Positions 45,505-54,800 of a DNA stretch of 64,000 nt are shown in pieces. The stretch comes from Pseudorhodoferax sp. Leaf265 (lineage in GTDB: Bacteria > Pseudomonadota > Gammaproteobacteria > Burkholderiales > Burkholderiaceae_C): contig NZ_LMMT01000001.1 in the NCBI RefSeq assembly GCF_001422365.1, positions 224,293-288,292 on the forward strand. Direction: 5' to 3'. The position numbers and the translations under genes were made by a program. Under the pieces are notes generated by a model. That model was given only the letters and a program-made list of their open reading frames with translations. It was not told where the DNA came from and searched no databases. The number at the start of each line of letters is the position of its first letter. Position 1 is the stretch's first letter.

Positions 45505-46448
45505 ACATCCTTTTCGTCGTCGACCCGCTCGACAGCTTCAAGATCTACAAGGACACCACCTTCTCGATGATGCGCGAGGCCCAGCGCCGCGGCCACCGCA
45601 TCTGGTCCTGCGAGCCGCGCCACATCGGCTGGCGCACGGGTGGCAAGGTGCAGGCCCTGGTCAGCGAACTGACGCTGACGGGCGCGCCCGACGCCTGGTA
45701 CCGCATCGATTCCACGCCCGTGCGCGCGCTGGCCGGGTTCGACGCCGTGCTCATGCGCAAGGACCCGCCCTTCGACAGCGAGTTCTTCTACGCCACGCAC
45801 CTGCTGGAGCAGGCCGAGCGCGAAGGCGCCAAAGTCTTCAACAAGCCGGCCGCGCTGCGCGACCACCCCGAGAAGCTGGCCATCATGGAGTTCGCGCAGT
45901 ACACCAGCCCCACGCTGGTCACGCGCAGCGCGGCCGAGGTGCGCGCCTTCCACGCCGAGCACCAGGACGTGATCTTGAAGCCGCTGGACGGCATGGGCGG
46001 CATGGGCATCTTCCGCGTCAAGGCCGACGGGCTGAACCTGGGCTCCATCGTCGAGACGCTCAACAAGGACGGCGCCGAGACCATCATGGTCCAGCGCTTC
46101 GTGCCCGAGATCGCCCTCGGCGACAAGCGCATCCTCGTGATCGGCGGCAAGCCCGTGCCGTTCTCGCTCGCACGCATCCCGCAGGGCAACGAGGTGCGCG
46201 GCAACCTCGCGGCCGGCGGCAAGGGCGTGGCCCAGCCGCTGACCGAACGCGACCGCGAGATCGCCGAGGCGCTGGGCCCGGTGCTGGCCGCGCGCGGCCT
46301 GCTGCTCGTGGGCCTGGACGCCATCGGCGACTGCCTCACCGAAGTCAACGTGACCAGCCCGACCTGCTTCCAGGAGATCACCGAGCAGACTGGCTTCGAC
46401 GTGCCGGCCATGTTCATCGACGCGCTGGAGGCCGCGCTGGCGGTCTGA
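45501..46448 (+). CDS. gshB: Glutathione synthetase
   Basis: A 315-residue ATP-grasp enzyme joining gamma-glutamylcysteine and glycine. The family residues are clear: FVVDPLDSFKIYKDTTFSMM, LMRKDPPFDSEF, VILKPLDGMGGMGIFRV, ANLAAGGKG-type loop GNLAAGGKGVAQ and TEVNVTSPTCFQEI. Start ATG overlaps the benE stop. Together with gshA at 35757 it makes a complete glutathione pathway, but separated by 8.4 kb of other genes. Confidence 0.97.
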   Translation: MNILFVVDPLDSFKIYKDTTFSMMREAQRRGHRIWSCEPRHIGWRTGGKVQALVSELTLTGAPDAWYRIDSTPVRALAGFDAVLMRKDPPFDSEFFYATHLLEQAEREGAKVFNKPAALRDHPEKLAIMEFAQYTSPTLVTRSAAEVRAFHAEHQDVILKPLDGMGGMGIFRVKADGLNLGSIVETLNKDGAETIMVQRFVPEIALGDKRILVIGGKPVPFSLARIPQGNEVRGNLAAGGKGVAQPLTERDREIAEALGPVLAARGLLLVGLDAIGDCLTEVNVTSPTCFQEITEQTGFDVPAMFIDALEAALAV

Positions 46449-46451
46449 AGC

Positions 46452-47348
46452 TCAGGCGGCCAGCGCCGCCACGGTCTGCTGCAACACCTCGGCCACGGCC
46501 GCCATGCCCGCGTCCTCCAGCGTGGTCGCGCGGCACCAGAGGTAGATCGGCCGCGGCCGCGACGGTGCGGGCAGCGCCAGCTCGACGAGGCCGAAGCGTT
46601 CGGCCAGCCGGCGCAACGGAAAGCGCGGCAGCACGGCGAGGTGCTGGCCCAGGCCCAGCGTGTCGAGCAGCACGAAGGCCTCGCCCAGCACCGTGAGTTC
46701 CACGCGCATGGCCTGCACGCCCGCGGCGGCCAGCATCTCGCGCACCTCCTGGGCGAAAGGCGAGGCCGAGCCCAGGCCGATCCAGCGCTGCGCGTCGAGC
46801 GCGCCACCGCCCTGGGCCAGGGCATGGGTGCGGGCGCAGAACACGCCGAGCGCGTCGGCCACCAGCAGCCGGCGCTCGATGCCGGGCGGCGGGCGCTCCA
46901 GCCAGGCCGGCGCGACCACGAATTCGTGGCGGCCGTCGATGAGCTGCTCCAGCAGCAGGTGCGGCCGGTCGCTCTGCACCGACAGCGCGAGGTCCGGAAA
47001 GCGCTCGAGCAGCACGCGCACCAGCTCGCCTGCCACCGCCGCGCCGACCAGCGGCCCGGCGCCGATGCGCACCTGCTTGCGGATGCCGCTGCGGTGGCGC
47101 GCCGTGACCTCGGCCGCGTCCTTGAGCCGCCTGCCGATGGCCCGGCCCTCGCGCGCCAGCATCTCGCCCAGCGGTGTGCTGCGCACGCCGTAGCGGCTGC
47201 GCTCGAACAGCGCGCCGCCGGCCTGCATCTCCAGCGTCTGCATGTTGTGCGTGAGCGTGGGCTGGGTCAGGTGCAGGTGCCGGCTGGCCTGCGTGATGGA
47301 CCCCTTCTCAAGGATGGTGGCGAGTTGCACGAGGTGGCGAGGGTCCAT
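46452..47348 (-). CDS. LysR family transcriptional regulator
   Basis: A 298-residue regulator with an N-terminal winged helix (HLVQLATILEKGSITQASRHLHLTQPTLTHNMQTLE) and a C-terminal effector domain. Divergent from the sulfatase with only an 89-bp AT-rich gap between, so it is the likely regulator of the sulfatase and binding protein. The start at 47348 is the normal LysR opening. Confidence 0.9.
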   Translation of the reverse strand: MDPRHLVQLATILEKGSITQASRHLHLTQPTLTHNMQTLEMQAGGALFERSRYGVRSTPLGEMLAREGRAIGRRLKDAAEVTARHRSGIRKQVRIGAGPLVGAAVAGELVRVLLERFPDLALSVQSDRPHLLLEQLIDGRHEFVVAPAWLERPPPGIERRLLVADALGVFCARTHALAQGGGALDAQRWIGLGSASPFAQEVREMLAAAGVQAMRVELTVLGEAFVLLDTLGLGQHLAVLPRFPLRRLAERFGLVELALPAPSRPRPIYLWCRATTLEDAGMAAVAEVLQQTVAALAA

Positions 47349-47437
47349 AGAAATACTTTTGTTTGGGCTGCAATTTTCAATTTTACGGATGACCAACGCC
47401 GACCTACAGTGCGCGTCCGGCCACCGCATCCATCCGC

Positions 47438-48760
47438 ATGACACCCAACCTCATCTTCATCGTCGCCGACGACCTCGGCTACGCCGACCTGGGCTGCTAC
47501 GGCGGCCGGCCGGCCGGCTTCGGCCCCGTGTCGCCGCACATCGACGCGCTGGCCGCAGGCGGCCTGCGCTTCACCGAGGGCTACAGCAACGGGCCGGTCT
47601 GCTCGCCCACGCGCTTCGCGCTCATGACCATGCGCTACCAGTACCGGCTGCGCGGCGGCATGGAGGAGCCCATCAACAGCCGCAGCAAGGGCAGCCCCAC
47701 GCTGGGCCTGCCGCCTTCTATGCCGACCCTGCCCTCGCTGCTGCGCGAAGCCGGCTACGCCACCGCGCTGATCGGCAAGTGGCACCTGGGCTACCCGCCG
47801 GCCTTCGGCCCGCAGCGCTCGGGCTACGACGACTTCTACGGCATCATGGCCGGCGGCGTGGACTACTTCAGCCACTGCTCGGGCAAGGGCGACCACGACC
47901 TCTACGAGAACGGGTCCGAGCGCCACGACGTGGGCTATTTGACCGACCTGCTCTCGCGCCGCGCGGTGGACCATGTGAAGGCGCGCGCCGCCGCGGCCCG
48001 CGCCGGCCGGCCCTTCTTCCTGAGCCTGCACTACACGGCGCCGCACTGGCCCTGGGAGACGCGCGACGACGCGCACCTGGCGGCCGAGGTGGCCGGCAAC
48101 CTGTTCCACCTGGACGGCGGCGACGTGGAGACCTACCGCCGCATGGTCCACCACATGGACGAGGGCATCGGCTGGCTGGTCGCCGCGCTGCGCGAGGAAG
48201 GCCTGCTGGAGAACACGCTGATCGTCTTCACGAGCGACAACGGCGGCGAACGCTTCTCGGACAACTGGCCGCTCGTGGGTGGCAAGATGGACCTGACCGA
48301 AGGCGGTATCCGCGTGCCCTGGATCGCACACTGGCCGGCCGCCATTCCGGCCGGAACCACAAGCGCGCAGCACTGCATGAGCATGGACTGGTCGGCCACG
48401 CTGCTGGAGCTGGGCGGCGGCCGGCCGCACCCCGAGGTGCCGATCGATGGCGTCTCGCTGGCCGCCGTGCTGCGCGACCCGGGCCAGACCTTCGAGCGCC
48501 CGCTGTACTGGCGCATGCACCACCGCCACCAACGCGCGCTGCGGCGCGGCGACTGGAAGTACCTGAAGGTCGACGACCACGAGTACCTCTTCAACGTGCG
48601 GCAGGATGCGCGCGAGCGCGCCAACCTTGCGCACAAGCATCCCGAGATGCTCGAACGCCTGCGCACGGACTGGCTGGCCTGGGAGGCCACGGTGCCCGCC
48701 ATCCCGGACGACGCTGCCGTGAGCCTGGGCTACTCGGCCAAGGACATGCCGCAGCGCTGA
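47438..48760 (+). CDS. Sulfatase/arylsulfatase family enzyme
   Basis: A 440-residue sulfatase. Metal ligands Asp11/Asp12 are in IVADDLGYADLGCYGG, and Cys55 in VCSPTRFAL is the CxPxR residue converted to formylglycine. Further ligands lie in IGKWHLGYPP and FTSDNGGERF. There is no signal peptide, so a cytoplasmic substrate, a small organosulfate, is probable. The Bug receptor follows 29 bp downstream, suggesting import and hydrolysis of the same compound. Confidence 0.9.
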   Translation: MTPNLIFIVADDLGYADLGCYGGRPAGFGPVSPHIDALAAGGLRFTEGYSNGPVCSPTRFALMTMRYQYRLRGGMEEPINSRSKGSPTLGLPPSMPTLPSLLREAGYATALIGKWHLGYPPAFGPQRSGYDDFYGIMAGGVDYFSHCSGKGDHDLYENGSERHDVGYLTDLLSRRAVDHVKARAAAARAGRPFFLSLHYTAPHWPWETRDDAHLAAEVAGNLFHLDGGDVETYRRMVHHMDEGIGWLVAALREEGLLENTLIVFTSDNGGERFSDNWPLVGGKMDLTEGGIRVPWIAHWPAAIPAGTTSAQHCMSMDWSATLLELGGGRPHPEVPIDGVSLAAVLRDPGQTFERPLYWRMHHRHQRALRRGDWKYLKVDDHEYLFNVRQDARERANLAHKHPEMLERLRTDWLAWEATVPAIPDDAAVSLGYSAKDMPQR

Positions 48761-48789
48761 CCCTTTTCTTTCCGCTCCGGAGACACAAC

Positions 48790-49761
48790 ATGCACATCCC
48801 CCGCCGCGCGCTCTGCGCCGCCGCCCTGCTCGCCATCGCTGCGGCACCGCTCCAGGCCCAGACCTGGCCCGAGCGCCCGATCAAGCTCATCACGCCCTCT
48901 ACGCCGGGCGGCCCGCCCGACGCCTATGCGCGCGCGCTGGCCGACCTGCTGCTCAAGGAACTGGGCCAGCCCGTGGTGGTGGAGAACTCACCGGCCGTGG
49001 GCGGCATGGTGGCGGCCCAGGTGATGACGCGCACACCGGCGGACGGCTACACGCTGCTGGTCAGCACCGCCGGCATGATGACCATCACGCCCAATGCCAA
49101 CCCGCGGGCGCGCTACGTGCCAGCCGACTTCACGCCGATCTGCCAGGGCGTGGAGGCCGGCCTGGTGCTGGCCAGCCACCCGAGTCTGGGCACGCGCAAC
49201 TTCGCCGATCTCGCGCAGTGGATCAAGGCGCAGAAGACGCCGCCGACCTACTCGTCGTTCGCGCCGGGCTCGCCCGCGCACTTCCTGGGCTACCAGCTGG
49301 CCGAGGCGCTCAAGGTCGAGATGACGCACGTGCCTTACCGCAGCAGCCCGAACCAGATCACCGACATGGTGGGTGGCACGGCGCCGCTGGGCTTCGTGCA
49401 GACCGCCACGGCCGGCCCGCAGATCAAGGCCGGCAAGCTCGTGGCCTATGCGACGACGGCGGGCCAGCGTTCGGCCGAGCTGCCCGACGTGCCCACGGTG
49501 GCCGAGATCGGCCTGCCGCAGCTGCAGACCACGGTCTGGTTCGGCCTGTCGGCCCCCAAGGGCCTGCCAGCGCCCATCGCGCAGCGGCTGACCGCGGCGC
49601 ACCAGAAGGTGCTGGCCTCGCCGGACTTCCGCCAGCGCATGGCCACCTCGGGCCTGGCACCGGCCGCTCCGCTGTGTGGCGAAGCCTTCCTGCAGCAGAT
49701 GAACGCGGAATCGGCACGCTGGGCGCGCATCGTCAAGGCGACAGGCTTCGTCGCCGATTGA
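48790..49761 (+). CDS. Bug-type tripartite tricarboxylate transporter receptor
   Basis: A 323-residue periplasmic binding protein (Bug/TctC family) with a signal peptide MHIPRRALCAAALLAIAAAP and cleavage near LQAQ. The family core follows: WPERPIKLITPSTPGGPPDAYAR, VVVENSPAVGGMVAAQVM and the DVPTVAEIGLP block. Such proteins bind carboxylates and similar anions, usually with TctA/TctB membrane partners, none of which is here. Gene pair with the sulfatase suggests an organosulfate ligand. Confidence 0.9.
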   Translation: MHIPRRALCAAALLAIAAAPLQAQTWPERPIKLITPSTPGGPPDAYARALADLLLKELGQPVVVENSPAVGGMVAAQVMTRTPADGYTLLVSTAGMMTITPNANPRARYVPADFTPICQGVEAGLVLASHPSLGTRNFADLAQWIKAQKTPPTYSSFAPGSPAHFLGYQLAEALKVEMTHVPYRSSPNQITDMVGGTAPLGFVQTATAGPQIKAGKLVAYATTAGQRSAELPDVPTVAEIGLPQLQTTVWFGLSAPKGLPAPIAQRLTAAHQKVLASPDFRQRMATSGLAPAAPLCGEAFLQQMNAESARWARIVKATGFVAD

Positions 49762-49763
49762 AC

Positions 49764-50108
49764 CTAGAAGCCGCTGGGCAGGCCCAGATGGCGCAGATGC
49801 TCGCGCCAGCTGGCGAGCCGGCCGAACTCGCCGTCGGGCGTACAGGCCAGCACCCGGTGCGCCACGGCGTCGAAGCTGCAGTCGGCCAGGTGCAGCGTCA
49901 GCCGCGCCCGCGGTGCCGCGCTGGCGCAGGCGGCACCCGAACGCGGCAGGGGTTCGCAGCGCAGGATGTCCACGCCGTCGCAGGCCAGCAGGGCGCGGCG
50001 CACGGCGTGCGCATCGGCCAGCGGCACGGTGACATCGAGCACCTGGAACACCGGCCGGCGCGCTGCGGCGGCAGCGGGGACAAACTCCTTGTACGCGGCA
50101 TAGGCCAT
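49764..50108 (-). CDS. Hypothetical protein downstream of kdpE
   Basis: A 114-residue protein I do not recognise. Its core VFQVLDVTVPLADAHAVRRALLACDGVDILRCEPL followed by RLTLHLADCSFDAVAHRVL has a strand-helix-strand, repeat-like appearance with short conserved-looking blocks, suggestive of a small ferredoxin-like or ACT-like fold, but that is a guess. It lies 115 bp after kdpE on the same strand and could be the last gene of the kdp transcript. No signal peptide or membrane segment. Confidence 0.6.
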   Translation of the reverse strand: MAYAAYKEFVPAAAAARRPVFQVLDVTVPLADAHAVRRALLACDGVDILRCEPLPRSGAACASAAPRARLTLHLADCSFDAVAHRVLACTPDGEFGRLASWREHLRHLGLPSGF

Positions 50109-50223
50109 GGGTTTTCAGCGGAAAGTCGAGAGGCGTTCAGTGTCGCGACACGCCCGTCAAGCCGCTGTCAAATTGCGGGGACCGTGCGCAAAGAATGCGT
50201 CAAGGCCGTGCCATCCGCGCCCC

Positions 50224-50940
50224 TCAGCCCGTGCGCTCCGTCACGAACTTCAGGCCGACGCCGGGCTCCGTGATGATGTAGCGCGGTGCGGCGGCCGCGT
50301 CGCCCAGCTTCTGGCGCAGCTTGGCCACCAGCACGCGCAGGTAGTGCGCATCCTCGGTGTGCGTGGGGCCCCACATCTCGCGCAGCAGTTGGGGCTGCGT
50401 GATCAGCCGGTCGGGGTGGCTGGCCAGGATGGACAGCAGCGCGAACTCCTTGCGCGTGAGCGCCACCGGCTCGCCCTGCAGGTGCACCTCGCGCCGCGCG
50501 ATGTCGATGCGCAGGTTGCCGTCGTCGTAGGTGGGCGCCACCGGGTCGGCCGGCACTGCATTGCGCAGCAGCGCGCGCAGCCGCGCCATGAGCTCGCCGA
50601 TGCCGAACGGCTTGGTCACGTAGTCGTTGGCGCCGGCATCCAGCAAGGCCACCTTCTCTTCCTCGCCGGAGCGCACCGTCAGCACGATGACCGGAACGCG
50701 TGACCACTGGCGCAGCTCCTGCAGCACCTCGCGGCCGTCGAGGTCGGGCAGGCCCAGGTCCAGCACCACGATGTCGGCGCCCTTGCTCGCCAGCAGGCTC
50801 AGTCCCTGCTGGCCGGTTTCGGCCAGCAGCGTGGCGTAGCCCTGCGAGCGCAGGCTGATGTCGACGAACTTGCGGATCTGCGGCTCGTCGTCGATCACCA
50901 GCACGCGCGGCGGCGGTGTCGCTTCAGCAGAAGTGGTCAT
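50224..50940 (-). CDS. kdpE: Response regulator KdpE
   Basis: A 238-residue OmpR-family regulator. Receiver domain with phosphorylated Asp in DIVVLDLGLPDLDGREVL and Lys in YVTKPFGIGELMAR, then the winged helix including VALTRKEFALLSILASHPDRLITQPQLLREMWGP. It is 3 bp downstream of kdpD. In other bacteria it activates kdp transcription at low potassium or high osmolarity. Confidence 0.95.
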   Translation of the reverse strand: MTTSAEATPPPRVLVIDDEPQIRKFVDISLRSQGYATLLAETGQQGLSLLASKGADIVVLDLGLPDLDGREVLQELRQWSRVPVIVLTVRSGEEEKVALLDAGANDYVTKPFGIGELMARLRALLRNAVPADPVAPTYDDGNLRIDIARREVHLQGEPVALTRKEFALLSILASHPDRLITQPQLLREMWGPTHTEDAHYLRVLVAKLRQKLGDAAAAPRYIITEPGVGLKFVTERTG

Positions 50941-50943
50941 GGC

Positions 50944-53643
50944 TCAATCCTGTGGCAGCGCGATCCGGATCGTGGTGCCCACGCCATCCGGACCCGGCAG
51001 CGCCTCGACCCGCCCCATGTGGGCGCCGACGATGCCCTGCACGATGGTCAGGCCCAGCCCCGTGCCGTGCTTGCCGCGGTCGCCACGCTCCACGCTGTAG
51101 AACATGTCGAAGATGCGGCGCCGCTCGTCTTCGGGGATGCCGGGGCCCTGGTCGATGATATCGATGCCCAGCGTGCTGTCGTCCAGGCGCCGGGCCAGCA
51201 CGCGGATGGCCTGGCCGGACGGAGAGAACTTGGCGGCGTTCTCCATCACGTTGAACAGCGCCTGCTCGATCAGCGCCGGATGCACGTGCAGCGGCCCCAG
51301 GTCCGGTGCGATCTGCGTTTCCACGCGCGTGTCGGGCAGGTAGCGCTGCAGCCGAAGCGAGGCCGAGCCGATCAGTTCGTCCACGCCGATCCAGTCGCGC
51401 GCCAGGGTCAGGCCCTGCTGGCCCAGCCGCGTCATGTCCAGCAGGTTCTGGATGTAGCGGTCCAGCCGCTGGCCCTCCACGCGGATGGTGTCCAGCAGGG
51501 AGGCACGGTCCTCCTCGCCCATGTCCTTGCCGAACTGGGCCAGGCTGTCGGCCGAGCCGATCATCGAGGCCAGTGGCGAGCGCAGGTCGTGCGAGACCGA
51601 GGACAGCAGCGCCGAGCGCAGCCGCTCGGTCTCGCCGGAGACGCGCGCGGCCTCCAGCTCGGCCACCAGCCGCGTGCGCAAGGCGGCCTGGGCGATGTCT
51701 TCGGTCATGCTTTCGGCCAGGCGCCGCTGCTCGAACGAGAGCCGGCCCATGGCGTCGGGAAAACGCAGCGCGACCACGCCCAGCGTCTGCGCGTCGGCCT
51801 GGATCGGCAGGAACCACCAGTTGGACTCGGACAGCGTGTCGGTGTAGCGGCCGCTGGGCTGGCCCTGGCGTTGGGTCCAGGCCGCAGCGCCATCGTCCTT
51901 CTCGGTGAGCGCGCGGCCAGCGGCTTCCGGCCCGGAGGCATCGCCGATGCGCATCCAGACCTCGGCGTTCAGCGTGGACCGCAGCACCGAAGCGCTGGCC
52001 GCGATCACCTGGCCCAGGTCGGCCGCCTTGGACAGCTGGCGTGCCAGGTTCTGCATGGCCGTGGCATGGGTGTTGGCGGCACGCAGCGCGGTCACCTGCA
52101 TGCGCAGCCGCGAGGCCAGCCGGCCCGCGATCAGCGCGGCCGCCAGGAACAGCAGCACCGTGGCCACGCCGCGCGGCGCGCTGATGATGAAGGTCAGGCG
52201 CGGCTCGATGAAGAAGAAGTCGAAGGCACCGAAGCACAGCACGGCCGTGATGAAGGCGGCCACCATGCGCGTGCGCGAAGCCACCAGCAACACCGCCACC
52301 AGGAACACCGGCGAGAGCTCCTGCAGGCCGAGGAAGCGTTCGGCCAACGCCGCCACGGCGACGGACACCAGCGTGGCGGTGAGGATGAGCGCGGGTTCGC
52401 GCGGGGCCAGCCGCTCGCCGGCCAGGTCCTGGAAGCGGCGCCCGCGCTGGCGTGCGCGCGGCGTGCTCACGATGGTCAGCTCGTAGCGCGCGCCGCGCTG
52501 CAGCAGCTGCTGCGTAAGCGTGCGGTTGAAGATGCGCGCCACCGGCCGCTCGCGCGTGCGCCCGATCACGATGGCCCGGGCACCGCGCGCGGCGGCGGCG
52601 TCGAGCAGGGCCTGCACCACGTCGGTGTTGTGCAGCACCTCGGTCTCGCCGCCCAGGTTGCGCGCCAGAGCGAAGGCCTTGTCCAGTTCCATCTGGCGTT
52701 GCTGCTCGGCCCGCGCGGTGGCGTTGCGCGGCGTGGCTTCGCCGGCCAGGTCGGCGGCGTGGACGGTGGCGTCGGCCGAATCGCCGGTGTCCACCGTCAC
52801 CACGGTCCAGGGCGCGCCGCGGCGCTCGGCGATGCGCGAGCCGGCGCGCACCAGGTACTCGGACTGGCCCTGGCCGTCGATGGCGATCAGCACATGGCGC
52901 TGCAGCGCAATGCTGGCGAGGCCGCGCGCGGTGCGCGTCTCGCGCAGGTCGGCGTCCACATGCTCGGACACGGTCTGCATGGCCAGCTCGCGCAGCGCCG
53001 TGAGGTTCGAGGGCGAGAAGAAGGCCTGCAGCGCCTGGGCCGCCTGCTCGGGCAGGTAGACCTTGCCCTGGTTCAGGCGCTCGATGAGCTCACGCGCGGG
53101 CAGGTCGACCAGGCGGATGTCGCGCAGCCGCTCGAACACCGCATCGGGCACGGTCTCGCTGACGCGGATGCCCGTGATCTGGTGCACCACGTCGTTCAGG
53201 CTCTCCAGGTGCTGGATGTTGACCGTGGTGTAGACGTCGATGCCGGCGTCCAGCAGTTCCTCCACGTCCTGCCAGCGGCGTTCGTGGCGGCTGCCCGGCG
53301 CATTGCGGTGGGCTAGTTCGTCCACCAGCGCGATGGCGGGCTTGCGCGCCAGCAGGCCGTCCAGGTCCATCTCCTCGAGCTCGCGGCCCTGGTAGTGCAC
53401 GCGCTTGCGCGCCAGGTTGGGCAGGCCCTCGACCAGGGCCAGCGTCTCGGCGCGGCCGTGGGTCTCGACGATGCCGATCACCACGTCGATGCCCTGTCGG
53501 TGCAGTTCGCGGGCGCGCGACAGCATGGCGTAGGTCTTGCCCACGCCGGGCGCCGCACCCAGGAACACCGTGAGCCGCCCGGCCGCCTGGCGGCGCAGTT
53601 CGCCCATCAGGGCATCGGCCTGTTCGGTCTTGTCAGCTGGCAT
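50944..53643 (-). CDS. kdpD: Sensor histidine kinase KdpD
   Basis: An 899-residue sensor. The N-terminal KdpD domain has a Walker A motif GAAPGVGKTYAML near residue 29; a universal-stress-type domain with GRTRERPVARI follows. Four short transmembrane helices and a GAF-like region precede the HisKA box SHDLRSPLASMIGS with His685 and an ATPase domain ending DQGPGIPEDERRRIF...GTGLGLTIVQGIV. In E. coli EIIA-Ntr interacts with this kinase, and an EIIA gene is next to it here. Confidence 0.96.
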   Translation of the reverse strand: MPADKTEQADALMGELRRQAAGRLTVFLGAAPGVGKTYAMLSRARELHRQGIDVVIGIVETHGRAETLALVEGLPNLARKRVHYQGRELEEMDLDGLLARKPAIALVDELAHRNAPGSRHERRWQDVEELLDAGIDVYTTVNIQHLESLNDVVHQITGIRVSETVPDAVFERLRDIRLVDLPARELIERLNQGKVYLPEQAAQALQAFFSPSNLTALRELAMQTVSEHVDADLRETRTARGLASIALQRHVLIAIDGQGQSEYLVRAGSRIAERRGAPWTVVTVDTGDSADATVHAADLAGEATPRNATARAEQQRQMELDKAFALARNLGGETEVLHNTDVVQALLDAAAARGARAIVIGRTRERPVARIFNRTLTQQLLQRGARYELTIVSTPRARQRGRRFQDLAGERLAPREPALILTATLVSVAVAALAERFLGLQELSPVFLVAVLLVASRTRMVAAFITAVLCFGAFDFFFIEPRLTFIISAPRGVATVLLFLAAALIAGRLASRLRMQVTALRAANTHATAMQNLARQLSKAADLGQVIAASASVLRSTLNAEVWMRIGDASGPEAAGRALTEKDDGAAAWTQRQGQPSGRYTDTLSESNWWFLPIQADAQTLGVVALRFPDAMGRLSFEQRRLAESMTEDIAQAALRTRLVAELEAARVSGETERLRSALLSSVSHDLRSPLASMIGSADSLAQFGKDMGEEDRASLLDTIRVEGQRLDRYIQNLLDMTRLGQQGLTLARDWIGVDELIGSASLRLQRYLPDTRVETQIAPDLGPLHVHPALIEQALFNVMENAAKFSPSGQAIRVLARRLDDSTLGIDIIDQGPGIPEDERRRIFDMFYSVERGDRGKHGTGLGLTIVQGIVGAHMGRVEALPGPDGVGTTIRIALPQD

Positions 53644-53685
53644 CGAACTTCCTGCGCATCGTGGCGCGCAGCATAAGCGGCTGGC

Positions 53686-54141
53686 TCACCGCGTCCAGGC
53701 CCCGAAGGTCTCGCGGATTTGCGCGGCGTCCGTGCGGCGGTGCAGCGCCGCGCGGAAACCTTCCTCCGAGAACAGCGCGGCCACCTGGGACAGCATGTCC
53801 AGGTGCTCCTGCGTGGCCGGCGCGGGCACCATGAGGCACACCACATCGCTGACGGGCTGGCCGTCGGGCGTGTCGAAGGCGATGGGCGGCGACAGGCGCG
53901 CGTAGAGCACGAGGACCTGCTCCAGCGCCTTGACCCGCGCATGCGGAATCGCCACGCCATGGCCCAGTGCCGTGGTCCCGGCCGCCTCGCGGCGCTGCAG
54001 GGCCGTCGCCACCGAGTCGGGCGGGATGCCGTGCGCCCATTCCATGTGCAAGCCGATGGCCTCGAACAGCTGGCGCTTGTCGCGCGCCCGCACGTGCAGC
54101 AGGATGTCGCGTTCGTCGAAGTGGTCGAGCAGCCGAGCCAT
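53686..54141 (-). CDS. ptsN: PtsN-like EIIA-Ntr paralogue inside the kdp operon
   Basis: A 151-residue PTS EIIA domain with phospho-histidine His67 in [10 protein letters not shown], and the HPVAR-free segment VKALEQVLVLYARLSPPIAFDTPDGQPVSDVVCLMVPAPATQEHLDMLSQ. The His position is the same as in the PtsN beside hprK (10746-11213), but the sequences are clearly diverged, so it is an old paralogue. It lies 3 bp after kdpC and 42 bp before kdpD. Because E. coli PtsN binds KdpD and TrkA, it is probably a dedicated coupling factor for the Kdp system (inference). Confidence 0.9.
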   Translation of the reverse strand: MARLLDHFDERDILLHVRARDKRQLFEAIGLHMEWAHGIPPDSVATALQRREAAGTTALGHGVAIPHARVKALEQVLVLYARLSPPIAFDTPDGQPVSDVVCLMVPAPATQEHLDMLSQVAALFSEEGFRAALHRRTDAAQIRETFGAWTR

Positions 54142-54144
54142 GGT

Positions 54145-54792
54145 TCAGCGGCCTTTCACCGCGTCCAGCGCGAGGTTGAGTTCCAGCACGTTCACGCGTG
54201 GCGCGCCCAGCACGCCGAACTGCTTGCCCAGCGTGTGCCGGGCCACCAGCTGCCGCACGGCATCCGGGGTCAGCCCGCGCGCGCGCGCCACGCGCGCGAC
54301 CTGGATGGCTGCGGCCTCGGGGCTGATGTGCGGGTCGGCACCGCCGCCCGACTGCGTGACCAGGTCGCTCGGCACAGCCTCGCGCGCCACACCTTCGCGC
54401 TGGGCCACGGCGGCACGCGCCTCCTCGATGCGCTTGCGCAGGTCGGGGTTGGTGCGGGCCTGGTTGCTGCCCGACAGCGCCATCACGCTGTAGCTGCCTG
54501 CGGACGGACGCGGCTGGAAGTAGCCGTCGCCCGTGAAGGGCTGGGCCACCAGCGTGGAACCGATGACCTGGCCGTTGCGCTCGATCAGGCTGCCGTTGGC
54601 GCCGGTCGGCGCCACCGCCTGGCCGATGCCCACGCCGGCCATCGAATACAGGAAGCCGCAGCCGGCCAGCGTGACGATGGCCAGGCCGATCGCGCCGCGC
54701 AGGGCGCCCTGGTTGTGCAGGGACGGCCCGGTGGCCGCGGGAGGGACGGCGGCACCCGTCTTGTGCCGCATGGTGTGCATGGCAGTGCCCAT
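54145..54792 (-). CDS. kdpC: Potassium-transporting ATPase subunit KdpC
   Basis: A 215-residue subunit with one N-terminal transmembrane helix and a periplasmic domain. Family motifs are GSLIERNGQVIGSTLVAQPF, YFQPRPSAG, GSNQARTNPDL, PSDLVTQSGGGADPHISPEAA and RVNVLELNLALD. An N-terminal extension of about 30 residues precedes the helix. It starts 8 bp after the kdpB stop. Confidence 0.95.
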   Translation of the reverse strand: MGTAMHTMRHKTGAAVPPAATGPSLHNQGALRGAIGLAIVTLAGCGFLYSMAGVGIGQAVAPTGANGSLIERNGQVIGSTLVAQPFTGDGYFQPRPSAGSYSVMALSGSNQARTNPDLRKRIEEARAAVAQREGVAREAVPSDLVTQSGGGADPHISPEAAAIQVARVARARGLTPDAVRQLVARHTLGKQFGVLGAPRVNVLELNLALDAVKGR

Positions 54793-54800
54793 GGTGAACC

